A DNA stretch of 64,000 bases, taken from NCBI GenBank assembly GCA_963682025.1, contig OY821519.1:102296585-102360584 (forward strand). The letters run 5' to 3'. The position numbers were made by a program, and so were the translations under genes. The DNA is from Cordilura impudica. Taxonomy: Eukaryota; Arthropoda; Insecta; Diptera; Scathophagidae. Under the pieces are notes generated by a model. It saw only the letters and a list, made by a program, of their open reading frames with translations, had not been told where the DNA came from and searched no databases. Shown here in pieces: positions 1 to 12,698 of the stretch; the stretch's first letter is position 1, and each line of letters opens with the position of its first letter.

Positions 1-1365
1 AAAGTTTTTGTAAGAAAGAAATTAATACACGCTTACTTTTTGAAAGTTAACTATCAAGTGCATAAATCAATCAAAACAAATGTTTAACACCACGTTTTTA
101 TAAAACGCATTAACGATAAATTTCAACAATGACTAGAAATATTAATAATATTGAATACTAATTACTCTTTGTTGATAACTTTCATAGCAGACTACTAAAT
201 TGTATAATTCGTAATTCGTATAAAAATTAAAATTCGCAAAAAAAAAAAAAATCGTCCCATATTTTTTTTTTTTTTTTTTTTAACGGCATATAAAATAACA
301 TATTTAACGTATGTAGTTACCAAAATTTGAAGTTAATTGAATTCTTGTTGGCCAATTTCTAGTATAATTTCTTGTTATAAAAAACAATGATCGTGTATTC
401 TACTAGAGTAGAAAACCCCTAAGTACTTCATAGAACACCAATGAAATTCATTATTTAACGCAGCCGGCGTTATAATGCCCAAGGTTTGATCATTAAGAGA
501 ATATTTTGAGACCTTAGAAGTTATTATATGTTGACATCTGGTACAATTTTCGATTAACCATGCCGAAATGCTTTCGTTTTGCAAACAAATAGGCGCAAAG
601 ATGATGTACTAAAGGATTAAATACTTCGAAAAATCAATAAAAGACTGAATATCAACAAAATAAATCAAATAAAACAAAACTAAACTACCGAAATTCAGGT
701 ACCGATTTACCGAGTGGGTGTGGGCGTAGTTCGCTTACTTAATTATTATTTTCTAAATATGGCATAATTGAGACCTATAACAACAATACCAATAATATAT
801 CCTGAAACACACAGCGCCATAATTATACTTACACGAGAGATAATTTTGTGTAGATGGACAATATTTAATAAAGTTTCATGACTTTAAGGTCTAGTTCCGA
901 AAAATAAAGAAAATAATAAAAAAAAAATTGGGAATCCAACGAAAATACATATTTAAAAAACGAAAAAAAAATTACTCGTATTTGTCTTTGAAGATTTTAA
1001 ATTTTGTTTGTGGCTGTTGATCAGTCTAATATACCAAAATGAAAATAATGAGGTAAAACATTACAGTTTCTAGAAGTTACTACGAATTCCTGAAGTTAAA
1101 TTTTTAAAAATATTAATGACTTTGGACCCTGGATCAAACCTCCGTAAAATATTTCCTATAGTAATATATTTCATATAGAAATAATCTGATCAATTATAAC
1201 ATTAGAATGTTTAATATAATCACTCATGGTGGTTTAATATCAGAAACCGGTCTGATTAAGAATATTTACAGAGTAGCTATGATTTTTAGAAATAAATGCT
1301 TTCTTTTTCTCTACCATGCAATATTGAGAAAAATGAAGAAATAATACAATGCCGCTTATATTTAC
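1..1365. other. Unassigned AT-rich DNA, probably last visible intron of iPLA2
   Basis: This stretch follows the donor site of the last recognised phospholipase exon (minus strand, GTAAAT at 1360-1365). I looked on the minus strand for the expected C-terminal exon, which should encode the conserved LWE-type motif of the family, and did not find it. A 69-codon open frame on the minus strand at 375-584 has plausible amino-acid composition but matches nothing I recognise. Homopolymer A and T runs lie at 238-282. Confidence 0.4.
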
Positions 1366-4300
1366 CTGTAGTATGGAATACCAATTGTACTACACCAGGC
1401 ACGAGCTCGATCAACAACTCTGCCATCTGAAGCAGTAGCTTGATCAACAAGCAAATTACCTTAAATTAACAAGAAATATACGTTTTATTATATTAAAAAA
1501 ATCTTTTATGCAATTAATACTTACCAATAGTTGAGATGCCGTAAGCCAATTTTGCTGTATCCCAAATACTCTCAGGACGAAAAACGTCTATATCTTTTAA
1601 TTCAGTAACAGGTATTAGACCAGTGCCTAACGAGACTACTGCAGATATCTGAAATAATGGAAATCAAAATTTTATTTAAATAAAAAAGACACGCTCTCTC
1701 TCCACTTGCTGATAGTTGTCTGTGATAATTGATTTTTGAAAGATTTTATTTATGTACATTAGGGTCACAATAATTTTTTTTTTAAGTTTTCGGTTCAAAA
1801 ACATCAGTGCTGAAAATTTGAGCCAAATCGGACTACAAGGGTAAAAAATTACTTAATATTTGTTTTAAAAAATTTTTGATATTAATCTTAGCGTTTCAAG
1901 TAAATGATTAATAAATTCTAATTTGCAGTATATTATATTTTTAATAAAATAATAAAAACTAGCAGATTCCAGCGCTCGAAATTCGAGTGCAATTTCTAGG
2001 CAATTTTATTTTTCAACTTAGCCAATTCACAGACCAACACTTTTTTTGGTTTATTATTATTGTGAATGAAGATAACAAACTCATTAATAACAAGTAAGAA
2101 AATTATAGTCGGTCTAGACCGACTATACGATACCCTATACCATGCCCTATCTCTTAGGCCCAACTAACTGGACATAGAAAATAAGCAAAAACCAAATTTG
2201 AGTGAGATTTTTATTAATTTTTTTGGCTGCAGATATGAAAAAGTTCATATCGGATGTTATATCTATATGGGGACTAGGTCCAAAAATGGACCGATCCTGA
2301 TCATGTCTGGTAAAGTCTCTTGTATTTTGCAAAAATATATACAAACAAAATCTGAGAAGAATCGGTGCAATATTTTTGTTTTTTAATAGATTTAAGTGAA
2401 GATCGGGAAGCAGCTCTATATGGGGCCAAAGGGATCATTTTTGAACTACTCATTAATGGACGTAATGAACGCATACAAAACCCAATTTGAGTAAGATCTA
2501 TATGACAATTTGGATCTTATGGCAATTTATGTCGATTTCATAGGGGTAATTTGTATGGGGGCTAGGTCTGAACATGGACCGATTCTCACCAATTTCAATA
2601 GCGTTCATCCCATGGCCGACAGAAGCTCATATACCAAATTTCATCAAAATATATTCATATTTGCGACCTGCAGTTTGATTACAAGCTTTACATGGACACA
2701 CAGACGGACGGACGGACGGACGGACGGACGGACATTGTTAAATCAACTCAGAAAGTGATTCTGATTCGATCGGTATAATTAAAGATGGGTCTAGGTCAAA
2801 TATTTTTGGTTGTTACAAACAGCAGCACAAAGTCATTATACCCAAACCACATAGTGGTATAGGGTATAAAAACATTAACAAATTTAATAAAACACACATA
2901 GCACATGCATAATTTTATGTATGTGTTAGTAGCAACTTTAAATGCAATTTACTCAAAATAAAGTAAAAAAATTTAAAAATCTTTAAATCTGGTGAACAGC
3001 CAAAGAGAAATACCCTTCAAATAATATACGTTCGGTCAAAATCGGAATAAAACGGTAGAACAAAAGATCGGTAACAAAAAATCGTCTAGTCTATTAATAT
3101 TATAGATAATGAAAATCGGTAGCTGCCGATAACTTGATTAAGAAATTCGAGGCATATTTTCAAAGTCATTGAAATAAGTTAATCAACAACAGTAATCTTT
3201 TGATACCAAAATATTCTGATGTGAAGTATTTTTGATTTTGTTGTGTTGCTAATTCTTTAACAAAATTTTTAAAAAGTAAAATTGGAGATTTTGAAATAGT
3301 CATAGAAAATACGGACCTTTTTGCCATTAAATTAGAACTGGTTGACCATATACAAGATGAAAACAAGTAAGAAAATGAGAGGTATTGGTTCCAACTTTGC
3401 TGAGGCAATAACTGGATATAGAAAATAAGCATAGCCATATTTTAGAGCTATTGTTATTAATTTGTGGCGTCTGGATATAAAAAGTTCATATCTGATGTTA
3501 TTTTTATATGGTGACGAGGTCAAAAAAATGGGCCGATCATGACCATATTTCGTAAAGTTTCTTACTTTTTCTCAAAAAATCTATGCAATATTTTTGTTGT
3601 TTGATAGATTTGAGTTAAGATCGGGAATCAGTTTTATATGGGGTCTATGACTAAAAATGGTCCTACAGGGTTTATTTTTTTATATTAGACACGCATACAC
3701 CAAATTTTATCGATATATGTATATATGGTTGTTATGACCATTTCAGTCGGTCTGATAGGGGTTATTTCAATAGCGTTCGACGAAAGCTTATATACTAAAT
3801 TTCATCAACACATTCATATTTGCGAGCTGTAGATTTTTAAATGGAGACTAGGGTGACAGCCATTTTTTATTTTGGAATTTCAAGACGTGCGGGTCGGACT
3901 ATTGTGTCACTGGATCTAAAACTTTAGTGCGCAAAATTTGAGCCAATTTGGACATTGCTTTCTGGACGCGCATTGAGTTCAAAGTTCAAATATGCATTTA
4001 TAAGTAAAAATTATCAAAAAAAAATCATTTTTCGTAAAAATTTTGATATTAATAATTAAGTGTCAATTAAATTAATAAAAATACCATAATCTAGAGTAAA
4101 TTATCTTTCTAATAAAACAACAAAATCTATTATCGGTTGAAAAACAGCCAAGTTATATCAAGTTCCCCAGGCAATAAATGCGCCGCAGACCACTTGAATA
4201 AGAAAATTAAGCTCACATTTTTAAAGACATTGAAATAATTTACAACAACAAAATTTTGTCATTCCTCTGATTCCAAATCTTATGAAAAGTATTTTGCATA

Positions 4301-7300
4301 TCTTCTATTGTTATGCCGCTCTAAATTAATGTCAAAACGGTACGTTTTTTTTAGCACTATTTCAAAATCTCCAATTAAACTTTTTCAAAAATTTTGTTCA
4401 AGAAATTTACCGAAATCAACGATTGGACTTTAAGGTCTTATTAACAAAATACATGTGATTTAAAATGCCAAATATTGTAGGTATCCTGTTCCTAATTTGC
4501 CGAGGGCAGCGTTTTTATTTCAGCGGATTTAAAGAAAAATTTGATTTTTTTTTTTTTATATTTTTCAACTTTTAGGCTAAATCTTTTTTGTGTTTTCATA
4601 TTTCAAATATCTTTTGTCAAAATATTATACTACTGGATATAAGTTTTCAATCTTGTAAATTAAGGTTAAATTGAAACACTATAAACTGTCCCTGTTTAAG
4701 GTCAAAGTCAAAATTAAGGAGATTTACATTTATTTAAAACAAAATATCGAAATAATACATATTTGTGAAAACATTTCGATAAAACTTAAGGGTTCTGTGG
4801 TGCTCTTGATGTCAAATTGACTCTTTATGAAAATCTATAAATATTTTCTTCATCAGGATTTTTTTTTTAAATAAAACAAATTCAATGTATTCATAAAATT
4901 CCTCAAATTTATTCGTTATTTTATGAAAATATGTAGATTAATTAGTTTTTATATTTAATACAGTATAAACAGTGACCCCGCGCACGTCAAATTTTGACCA
5001 AAAAATTTTTTTCATACAAACCGCTGTCACCCTAATAGACACACAGACTGTCGGACGGACATCTCTAAATCGACTCAGTGATTTTGAGTCGATCGGTATA
5101 ATAAGAGGTAAAATATTTTTGGTAATTACGAACATCAACACAAGCTCATTATACGTTCACCACAAAGTGGTATCGGATATAAATAGTTTGAAAATATGAA
5201 CTCGAATTTCTGCGGTGAATTAGGTCCTACGGAATTTGTGATAACTTTTTCAATCGATATTTGTTTTCGTTATATTATTATTATTAATTACTTAAATCAA
5301 ATGATGATTTATTAATTACTTAAATCAAACGCAATAATCTCAAAGTTTTTGTGAATACTAAAAAATCACTTTTTCCCTTTGAAATCCAAATTCCATACTT
5401 TGACCTTGATGCTCGTCCCCAAAGCATTGTCCGATTTGGTTTACTGATGTTTTAGAAGCTGTGTCACAAAATACCAAACTCCTTAAAATTTGAACAAAAA
5501 ATAATATAATATATGTTATCGTAGTGGCTATATATTGTGGAAATTAATAAATAAATAAATAAAAGTGGTATTTAAGAGATGAAGTCTTTAAAAGGGCAAT
5601 ATTTTAATGAATTTTTTATATTTCAAGGCCTAACATATGAGAAAATTAATATTATTTATAATAATTTTTATTGAATGTAATCTTTTGCCATATTTAAGTC
5701 TTTTTTGGATCACAAAAAAAAATGTTAACTTACTTGAACGGCTTCACTTTCACGTCCAACACTGCGCAAAGCCATATTATATTCGTGAATTTCCGTCATT
5801 GCATCTAAAGTGGGATTATTGGCTATTAAACCCCCATCTAAAAATCTACCAAAAGCTCTGAAATTTAACAATAATTATAATGAAAATAAATATAAATTGT
5901 TCACAATTCAATTAATTCAAATAATTCGAACCTAAAATAAGATGGAGCTGCTCCTGTAGCTCGGGCCGCACGCCAGACCAGCTGGTCTTTAGGTGCTGGA
6001 GGTGGTACACGACGATTTGCTGAAAAAATAAAATAATGAAAACAATTTTGGGCTAAACAATTTTTTAGAAGGAAATAGTGTTCATTGCTTGAACTTTTCA
6101 TGGTGTAGGGTATTGACAAGTTTATAATTTTTAACTGAATTGGAAATTTGATTTAATTTTTTTTATATAAACAAGAATTGTGTTATTTACTTACTTATTG
6201 GTGTAATAATACCCAAAATATCACTAGCACATGTATAACTACGGAAAAGATGCAAATCGACTGGTTTACGATCGGCCATCACACCCGTAACCATCACCTT
6301 AGGATGCTTAATATCAGTCATAACAGTAAATTCGCCTAAATTATCCTTGAGTATAGACTCAAAAAATTCACTGGGATACGGACGTGAGCCAACAAAACAC
6401 TGTTCTTTCATACGTAAATAAAGACCCATGCATTGACGCATTGTTTTGCCACAGCCCAAACCCAAAGCAAGAATACCACCAGTACTGGTGCCAGCTATCC
6501 AATCGAACATATGCGCAATGGGAGTTTGAGAGAGTTTTTCAATTTCTAGCAGCATTTGTACTAAAACCAAGCCACGTATGCCGCCACCGTCTAGACAAAG
6601 AAGACGGCCTCTACCGAAAGGTTTCTCACCTTTATTTAAAACGGTGTTAGACGGTAAGGGTGATAAATTAGGATCAGATGTAGTTTTTGCAGAATCGCCC
6701 GATCCAATTGAATTAATGTTATCCTCGCTGTTGGTAGGTGATTCTGAAGAAATGACAATCATGTATGTTAAAAATTTAGATAATTTGAACACAATATTTG
6801 ATTGATACCTTTTTTAGAATCGGCATTTACTTTGGTGGTAAACATGCCTAATAAAGCATCCATTATACTTTGACCCTTTTCGACTTTTTCCGTGTTAACA
6901 ACAACTGGAGGCCTATATATATAGAAAAATATGACCCATTTTTTATTGGATACGCTACATAAAATTTCGCATAAAATTAAAAAGTTACTCTTTTTCTGTT
7001 ATGTCATTAAACACACTATTGGCAGCCTGTCCGAAAAATCCAACAGCTGCTTGTCGACTAGTAGAAGCTAACATGTTCTCAATATGCTCACGGGTTTCAG
7101 CAGATTCTGGCGCCTCTGGTGGTATACCATTATAAACACCTTTGGCATGGCAACCAGGAGGACACTTGGTTTTATCTTCGGAACAGCTAAAAAATAAATA
7201 GAAAGTTTGTTTTACATTAAATTAATTTTATGATATAAAATATATACATAAATATTTACCGTTTAGCACCCACAGAATGTAAAATGTATAGAATTTCATG

Positions 7301-10300
7301 TTCCTTATTACCGTTCGTATCATTACCTACCATATGACGGGGTAGTTCACCGTTTTTATTTCTCATATTAATATCGCAGCCAAACACCACCAAACACTGA
7401 ACAATCGGTACCAATTTCTGTTCAATAGCAATATGCAACGGAGTGTTGCCATCCTTATCCACCACATCGATATCAGCATCGTGTGCCAGAAGAGTGACCA
7501 CACATTCGAAACGATTACGTGCTACCATCACATGTAACGCAGTGCGACCATCAAAGTTTGTAGCATTGACATTACATCCCCGTACGATAAGAGCATTTAA
7601 AGTTTCTCTAGAGGAACACCAATGCAAGGGAGTACCACCGAATTTCATATCTTGTGTATAGAGTTTATTGACATTGTTTTCTTTCAGAAATGCAGCAACT
7701 GATGCGGGCGTTGAAGTCTTATAAAGTTTACTAATATTTTTAGCTTCAATATTAACATCAGCTCCAGCAATGAGGAGAGTCTTAACACATTCGGGCTTAT
7801 CAGAGAGACAGGCCAAATGTAATGGTGTATAACCATCCGAATTACAATGATTTAAATTAACTGTACTCTTATCAATAAGTAGCTGCAAATAAAGATAGAT
7901 AAAAATTATTCTTTTTAAATGTTTAAAAAAATTCATAATTTCCAATACACCATTTTACATCATCACACAGTTTTAGATAATTGGTAATGGTTATTTTTTT
8001 ATAACCCCCACCAGTGGCAGAGGGTATTATGTATATAGGTTTGTCATTCCGTTTGTAACGCATCGAAATAAATTCCGGAGACCCCAAAACCATATATTTT
8101 CTTGATCATTATAACAAGGGAAGTTGATTTAGCGATGACCATCTGTCCGTCTGTCTGTGGAAATGACGACCACGCCGTCATTATCTAAGCTAGACCGTTC
8201 GTTGTATAAAATTGTTTATTAACATCCCAAAGGAGTGGCTATTTAAACGTCAAAATCGGTCAAAGGGGTTACGAGTTATGAATGAAACTTTGAAAAAACT
8301 TTTGAAAAAATTAAATTTTTCAGTGTGTTTGCTGTTTTTCTTAAGATATGTTGTAATTCTTCTTATTGTTGAAGTCATTGCAGTTGTGTGTATATTAATA
8401 TTGTCGTGTCCATGGGCCTAAGCAAGTATAACCACATACTTTTTATACCCTATACCACTATGTGGTTTGGGTATAATGACTTTGTGCTGCTGTTTGTAAC
8501 AACCAAAAATATTTGACCTAGACCCATCTTTAATTATACCGATCGAATCAGAATCACTTTCTGAGTTGATTTAACAATGTCCGTCCGTCCGTCCGTCCGT
8601 CTGTGTGTCCATGTAAACCTTGTAATCAAACTGCAGGTCGCAAATATGAATATATTTTGATGAAATTTGGTATGTAAGCTTTTCTCGGCCATGGGATGAA
8701 CGCTATTGAAATTGGAGAGAATCGGTCCATGTTCCGACCTAGCCCCCATACAAATTACCCCTATGAAATCGACATAAATTGCCATAAGATCCAAATTGTC
8801 ATATAGATCTTACTCAAATTGGGTTTGTATGCGTTCATTACATCCATTAATGAGTAGTCCAAGAATGATCCCTTTGGCCCCATATAGAGCTGCTTCCCGA
8901 TCTTCACTTAAATCTATTAAAAACAAAAATATTGCACTGATTCTTCTCAAATTTTGTTTGTATATATTTTTGCAAAATAAAAGAGACATTACCAAACATG
9001 ATCAGGATCGGTCCATTTTTGGACCTAGTCCCCATATAGATATATCATCCGATATGAACTTTTTCATATCTGCAGCCAAAAAAAATTAATAAAAATCCTA
9101 CTCAAATTTGGTTTTTGCTTATTTTCTATGTCCAGTTAGTTGGGCCTAAGAGATAGAGTTTCTAAACGCATGGTATAGGGTATCGTCGGTCTAGACCGAC
9201 TATAATTTTCTTACTTGTTTATTGTTAAAATTAAAAATTAAATATTAAAAATTAAAAATTAATAAAGATAAAGAATAAAAATAAAAGTTAAATATTAAAA
9301 ATTAAAAATTAAAAATGGAAAATGAAAAATTAAAAATTAAAAATTAAAAATTAAAAATTAAAAATGGAAAATGAAAAATTAAAAATGAAAAACTAAAAAT
9401 TAAAAACGAAAAATGAATAATGGAATAAGAAAATTGAAAAATGGAAAATTAAAAATTGAAAAATAAAAAATAAAAATTAGTCTAGACCGACTATACGATA
9501 CCCTATAGCATGGTTAAGAGACCCTATCTCTCCGGTCCAACTAATTGGATATAGAAAATAAGCATAATAAACTAAATTTGAGTGGCATTGTTGTTAATTT
9601 TTTTTGGCTGCAGATATGAAGAAGTTCATATCGGGTGCTAAATTTACATATATGGGGACTAGGTCGAAAAATTGATCGATCCTGACCATATTTGGTAAAG
9701 TCACCTACATTTCGAAAAAATATATAAAAACCAACTTTGAGAAAAATCTGTGCAATATTTTTGTTTTTTGATAGATTTAAGTGAAGATCGGGAAGCAGCT
9801 CTATATGGGCCTATGACTAAGAATTGTCCTATGGGGATTAGTTTTGGACTACTGATTAATGGATGAAATAAGCACACACAAACCCAATTTGATCGACATC
9901 TATAAGATAATTTGGATCATATGGCAATTTAAGTCGATCTAGGTCTTATCATGCTCCTGTGGGATTATTTTTGGACTACTGATTAATGGATATAATAAAC
10001 GCATACAAACCCAATTTGACTGAGATCTATATGATAATTTGGATCTTATGACAATTTATGTCGATTTCATATGGGTCATTTGTATGGGGACTTGGTATAA
10101 ACATGGACCGAATTTGAGTAATTTCAATAGCGTTCATCCTATGGCTGATGAAATCTTATGTACCTAATTTCATCAAATTTGCGACCTGTAGTTTGATTAC
10201 AAGGTTTACGGACGGACGGACATCGCTTATTCGACTAGAAAGTGATTCTGAGTTGATGGGTATAATAAAAGATGGGTCTAGGTCAAACATTCTTGGCAGT

Positions 10301-12061
10301 TACAAACAGCACCACAAAGTCATTATACCCAAACCACATAGTGGTATAGGGTATAAAAATGGATAATGTAAAATGAACAAGTAAAATAATTATAGTTGGT
10401 CTATCTCTTCGGTCCAACTAATTGGATATAGAAAAATAGCATAAACCAAATTTGAGTGGTATTGTTATTAATTTTTTTGGCTGCAGAGATATGAAAAAAT
10501 TCATATCGGGTGCTATATTTATATGGGGACTAGGTCGAAAAATGGACCGATCCTGACCATATTTGGTAAAGTCACTTATATTTTAAAAAAATACACACAA
10601 ACCAAATTTGGAAAAAATCTGTGCAATATTTATGTTTTTTGATATATTTAAGTGAAGATCGGGAAGCAGTTTTATATGGGGGCTATGACTCAGAATTGTT
10701 CTATAGGGATTATCTTTGACCTACTGATTAATGGATGAAATAAGCACACACAAACCCAATTTGATCGACATCTATAAGATAATTTGGATCATATGGCAAT
10801 TTAAGTCGATCTAGGTCTTATCATGCTCCGATTTTCACAGAATTTATATACCAAATTTCATCAATACATATTTTTATTTGCGAACTGTAGTTTGATTACA
10901 AGGTTTACATGAACACACACACGGACGGACGAACATGCAGACGGACAAATATCGCTAAATCAACTCAGAAAGTGATACGTCAAATATTTTTGGTAGTTAC
11001 AAACATCCGCACAAAGTCATTATACCCTGACCACATAGTTGTATAGTGACCGACTAATTGTACTTACATTTAAAATTTCTTTGCTGGTACCGGCAGCATA
11101 ATGAAACACTGAGTTGCTGTTATTGTCCAAATGTTCCATTTTACAAAGAGGCAGTAAACCCTTAACCATTTCAACATTTCCACATTTAATAGCAAGCTGA
11201 AAGAGAATTTTAAACAATAACAAAAAATTCATACTAAACAATATCAAATACAAAAAAAAAATTACCTGAAATGGTGACATATAACTAACGTGATCTGCAT
11301 AATCAATGAATTGTAAAACTTTTGGATTACTAATATAATCAACAAGATTAAAATAAGCTACTAAATGTGTTATAGACCAAGACGGATTTTCCGTTAAAAT
11401 ATCGCATAGTTTTTGTAAACCATTAACATTGTAGAACTATAAAATAAAAGAAAATGTTATTAAAATTGTATCTAGTAAATTATAAGAAAATAGTTCATAC
11501 CTCTTTGACTATGCTCACAAATAAGGGCAATCGATGTAGGAAGGAATTAAATTTTTCCTCAGTCTCTTCTTGTAATGGAGAACGATATAAACTAAACGAT
11601 GATGTATTGGAGTCAGTGTGCGAACGTTGTAAAACAATTTCGTAGCACTTTTTATCATTAGAATTAAAAGGTGGTGCATATAAAACCATAGCTTCATCAC
11701 GAGCCAAAACTTGTAGCATGCCCAGAGACTCACTTTTGATTTCCATTACTTTATTGGGCGGAATATCAGCACCCAAGAGACGTTGCAAAGCTAAAATTTA
11801 ACAAAAAATCTAGAATAAGTGAAGATTCTATGATAATAAAAGCGTTCTTTTACAAAATTCTACAATTACAGAAATATATCTTTTGTATACACATTTTTTA
11901 AGATAAAAATTTTAATAAAATTACACAATAGCATAGCAATTTATATAATTATTTTTAATTAATAAATCCTGATAATAATTATAAAAATATTTATATGGAT
12001 AAGAAAAATGTTTTTTAGTACCACGGCCAGATGCAAGCATTCCAAAATTCATCCATGACAT
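1366..12061 (-). CDS. iPLA2-VIA: Calcium-independent phospholipase A2, group VIA (ankyrin repeats plus patatin domain), 12 exons, 3' incomplete
   Basis: The product would hydrolyse the sn-2 acyl ester of glycerophospholipids without calcium; in flies and mammals this enzyme acts in membrane remodelling and mitochondrial integrity (known for the family). Coding exons in transcript order: 12061-12022, 11790-11501, 11436-11266, 11196-11068, 7882-7260, 7186-6989, 6912-6809, 6743-6195, 6019-5932, 5857-5734, 1648-1525, 1459-1366. All junctions have GT/AG borders and codon phases agree throughout, giving about 845 residues; fly homologues are near 890, so one short C-terminal exon is missing here. 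Exons 4-5 carry ankyrin motifs ([40 protein letters not shown]). Exon 8 has the oxyanion motif DGGGIRG (about residue 570) and the lipase motif GTSTG with the nucleophilic serine (about 605). Exon 10 has the DGG with the catalytic aspartate (about 738). The start ATG (12059-12061) gives MSWMNFG; the frame stays open upstream. Introns 4 and 10 are full of repeats. Confidence 0.93.
1760..1958 (+). mobile_element. 5' fragment of the hAT-like nonautonomous element
   Basis: It begins TAGGGTCAC and is clearly similar to the first 200 bp of the complete element at 3849-5034, including a shared stretch around AAATTTGAGCCAA. It is cut at 1959 by a Helitron. Sequence at about 3107-3355, after the Helitron, resembles internal parts of the same element (partly inverted), so this may be one copy split by the Helitron. 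Confidence 0.5.
1959..3106 (-). mobile_element. Helitron family A, copy 1, interrupted by a HINE1 repeat
   Basis: Read on the minus strand, the family starts TCTATAATATTAATAGGC and ends with a 19-base palindrome (GCACTCGAATTTCGAGCGC type), about 10 bases, then CTAG. That is the Helitron signature of a 5' TC and a 3' hairpin followed by CTAG, here with flanking A and T. No replicase coding is present, so it is nonautonomous; intact copies are only 320-370 bp. The inner part is split at 2091-2872 by a HINE1 repeat. It lies in iPLA2 intron 10. Confidence 0.8.
2091..2872 (-). repeat. HINE1 interspersed repeat, copy 1
   Basis: HINE1 is my name for a repeat of about 780 bp with at least 11 copies here. 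In the orientation used here it starts ATACCCTATACCACTATGTGG, has a (GTCC)n microsatellite about 130 bp inside, and ends with a palindrome (AGTCGGTCTAGACCGACT) and CTTACTTG. Subterminal inverted repeats ATACCCTATACCA / TGGTATAGGGTAT lie near the two ends. This matches the layout of DINE-1/Helentron-associated elements (inference). This copy sits inside a Helitron with no clear target duplication. Confidence 0.75.
3364..5183 (-). repeat. HINE1 copy 2, split by a hAT-like element
   Basis: A degenerate HINE1 copy: one part runs 3364-3848 and the other 5035-5183, separated by the hAT-like insertion. The rightmost part still carries the GGACGGAC microsatellite remnant and the CACAAAGTGG palindrome near its terminus. 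Confidence 0.7.
3849..5034. mobile_element. hAT-like nonautonomous DNA transposon, 1186 bp
   Basis: Terminal inverted repeats TAGGGTGACAGC / GCTGTCACCCTA fit the hAT terminal consensus YARNG. The flanking octamers ATGGAGAC (3841-3848) and ATAGACAC (5035-5042) each differ by one base from ATGGACAC, the sequence other HINE1 copies have at this place. This gives a convincing 8-bp target duplication. No transposase frame is visible. A partial relative lies at 1760-1958. Confidence 0.78.
8001..9477 (+). repeat. HINE2 repeat with short heptamer array, interrupted by HINE1
   Basis: HINE2 is a second interspersed repeat. It starts near a CAGTGGCAGAGGGTAT palindrome, has GTCCGTCTGTCTGTGG about 150 bp inside, and runs into an (ATTAAAA)n-like array. 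Here the left part is 8001-8444, then a HINE1 copy (8445-9217), then the array (9218-9477). The uninterrupted sequence at 39490-39520 shows that HINE1 landed in a run of T. It lies in iPLA2 intron 4. Confidence 0.7.
8445..9217 (+). repeat. HINE1 copy 3, inserted in HINE2
   Basis: A full-length copy in plus orientation, from ATACCCTATACCAC to TTACTTG, with (CCGT)n at 8579-8600. It is very similar to copy 1. The insertion is into an oligo-T tract of HINE2, with no target duplication beyond T residues. Confidence 0.78.
9479..10359 (-). repeat. HINE1 copy 4, with internal duplication
   Basis: It directly abuts the heptamer array on its left. A segment including the phrase CTACTGATTAATGGAT is present twice (about 9850 and 9980), which makes the copy longer than usual. 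It is nearly identical to copy 7 (39704-40500) over the first 380 bp. Confidence 0.72.
10378..11047 (-). repeat. HINE1 copy 5
   Basis: A diverged copy with the palindrome end reduced and internal deletions. GGACGGACGAACATG remains at about 10922. It ends about 20 bp from exon 4 of iPLA2 (donor at 11062-11067), so a repeat sits almost at the splice site. Confidence 0.68.
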
Positions 12062-12698
12062 TTTGTAGCGTTTTTTATGCAGCTCTTCAACTCGAAGCTT
12101 CAAAGAAACTATTTTCCTTTTTAATGAATTAATGATTACTTTATGATTAGTAGATGAATTCGGAATTATTGAATTGATGACTGTTTAAATTATTTGGTTT
12201 TACTTGAAAGAAAAAAATAAATAAATAAAATAAACATATTGTGAAATTCGTAAATAATAATTGTTTTTATTTTTAAAAGTCGTTAGAGAACAATGTTCTA
12301 TTATTCTCAATGTACAAACCCAACAAACAACAATATAAGATTTATAGAAATATTGAAACATTCAGTTTAGAATAAGTTTATTAATAGGTTTACAAGCTAG
12401 TCAAAATCTATTTCTTTTTGTTAAATCATATTTCCATATTTCTCAATAAGGATTACGCACATAAAAATTGTAAGATAAGTCGCAATAACTTTTAAACGAA
12501 ATAACCGATTTAAAAAAAAATTAAAACAAATTGATGGGAATGTTTTTAACATAGTATACATATTTTTTCAAAATTATTTTTTTTTTGTATCAAAATTTTA
12601 AGTTTTTCAGAAATACCTCCCATTAGCGCTTTTATAGTGCTTTCAGTGATCCTTTTGCCAGACACAGACTATTTCCAGCAAAAAGGGTGTTTGTTATT
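12062..12698. other. Upstream region of iPLA2, nothing further recognised
   Basis: This stretch should hold the 5' leader and promoter of the phospholipase gene. No TATA box, initiator or noncoding exon boundary could be assigned with confidence. It is AT-rich and without long open frames. Confidence 0.35.

Noticed and set aside
375..584. A 69-codon minus-strand frame that looks protein-like
   Set aside because: No similarity recognised, no splice context fitting the phospholipase gene, and too short in AT-rich DNA to credit.
2147..2758. Recurring open frames of 60-95 codons in the HINE1 copies (for example at 2147-2344, 2510-2758, 8534-8794, 39786-39971, 60036-60284)
   Set aside because: They are the same repeat sequence read in chance frames on both strands. 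Every copy has different stops and no known domain appears; the arginine/aspartate run is just the GGAC microsatellite.
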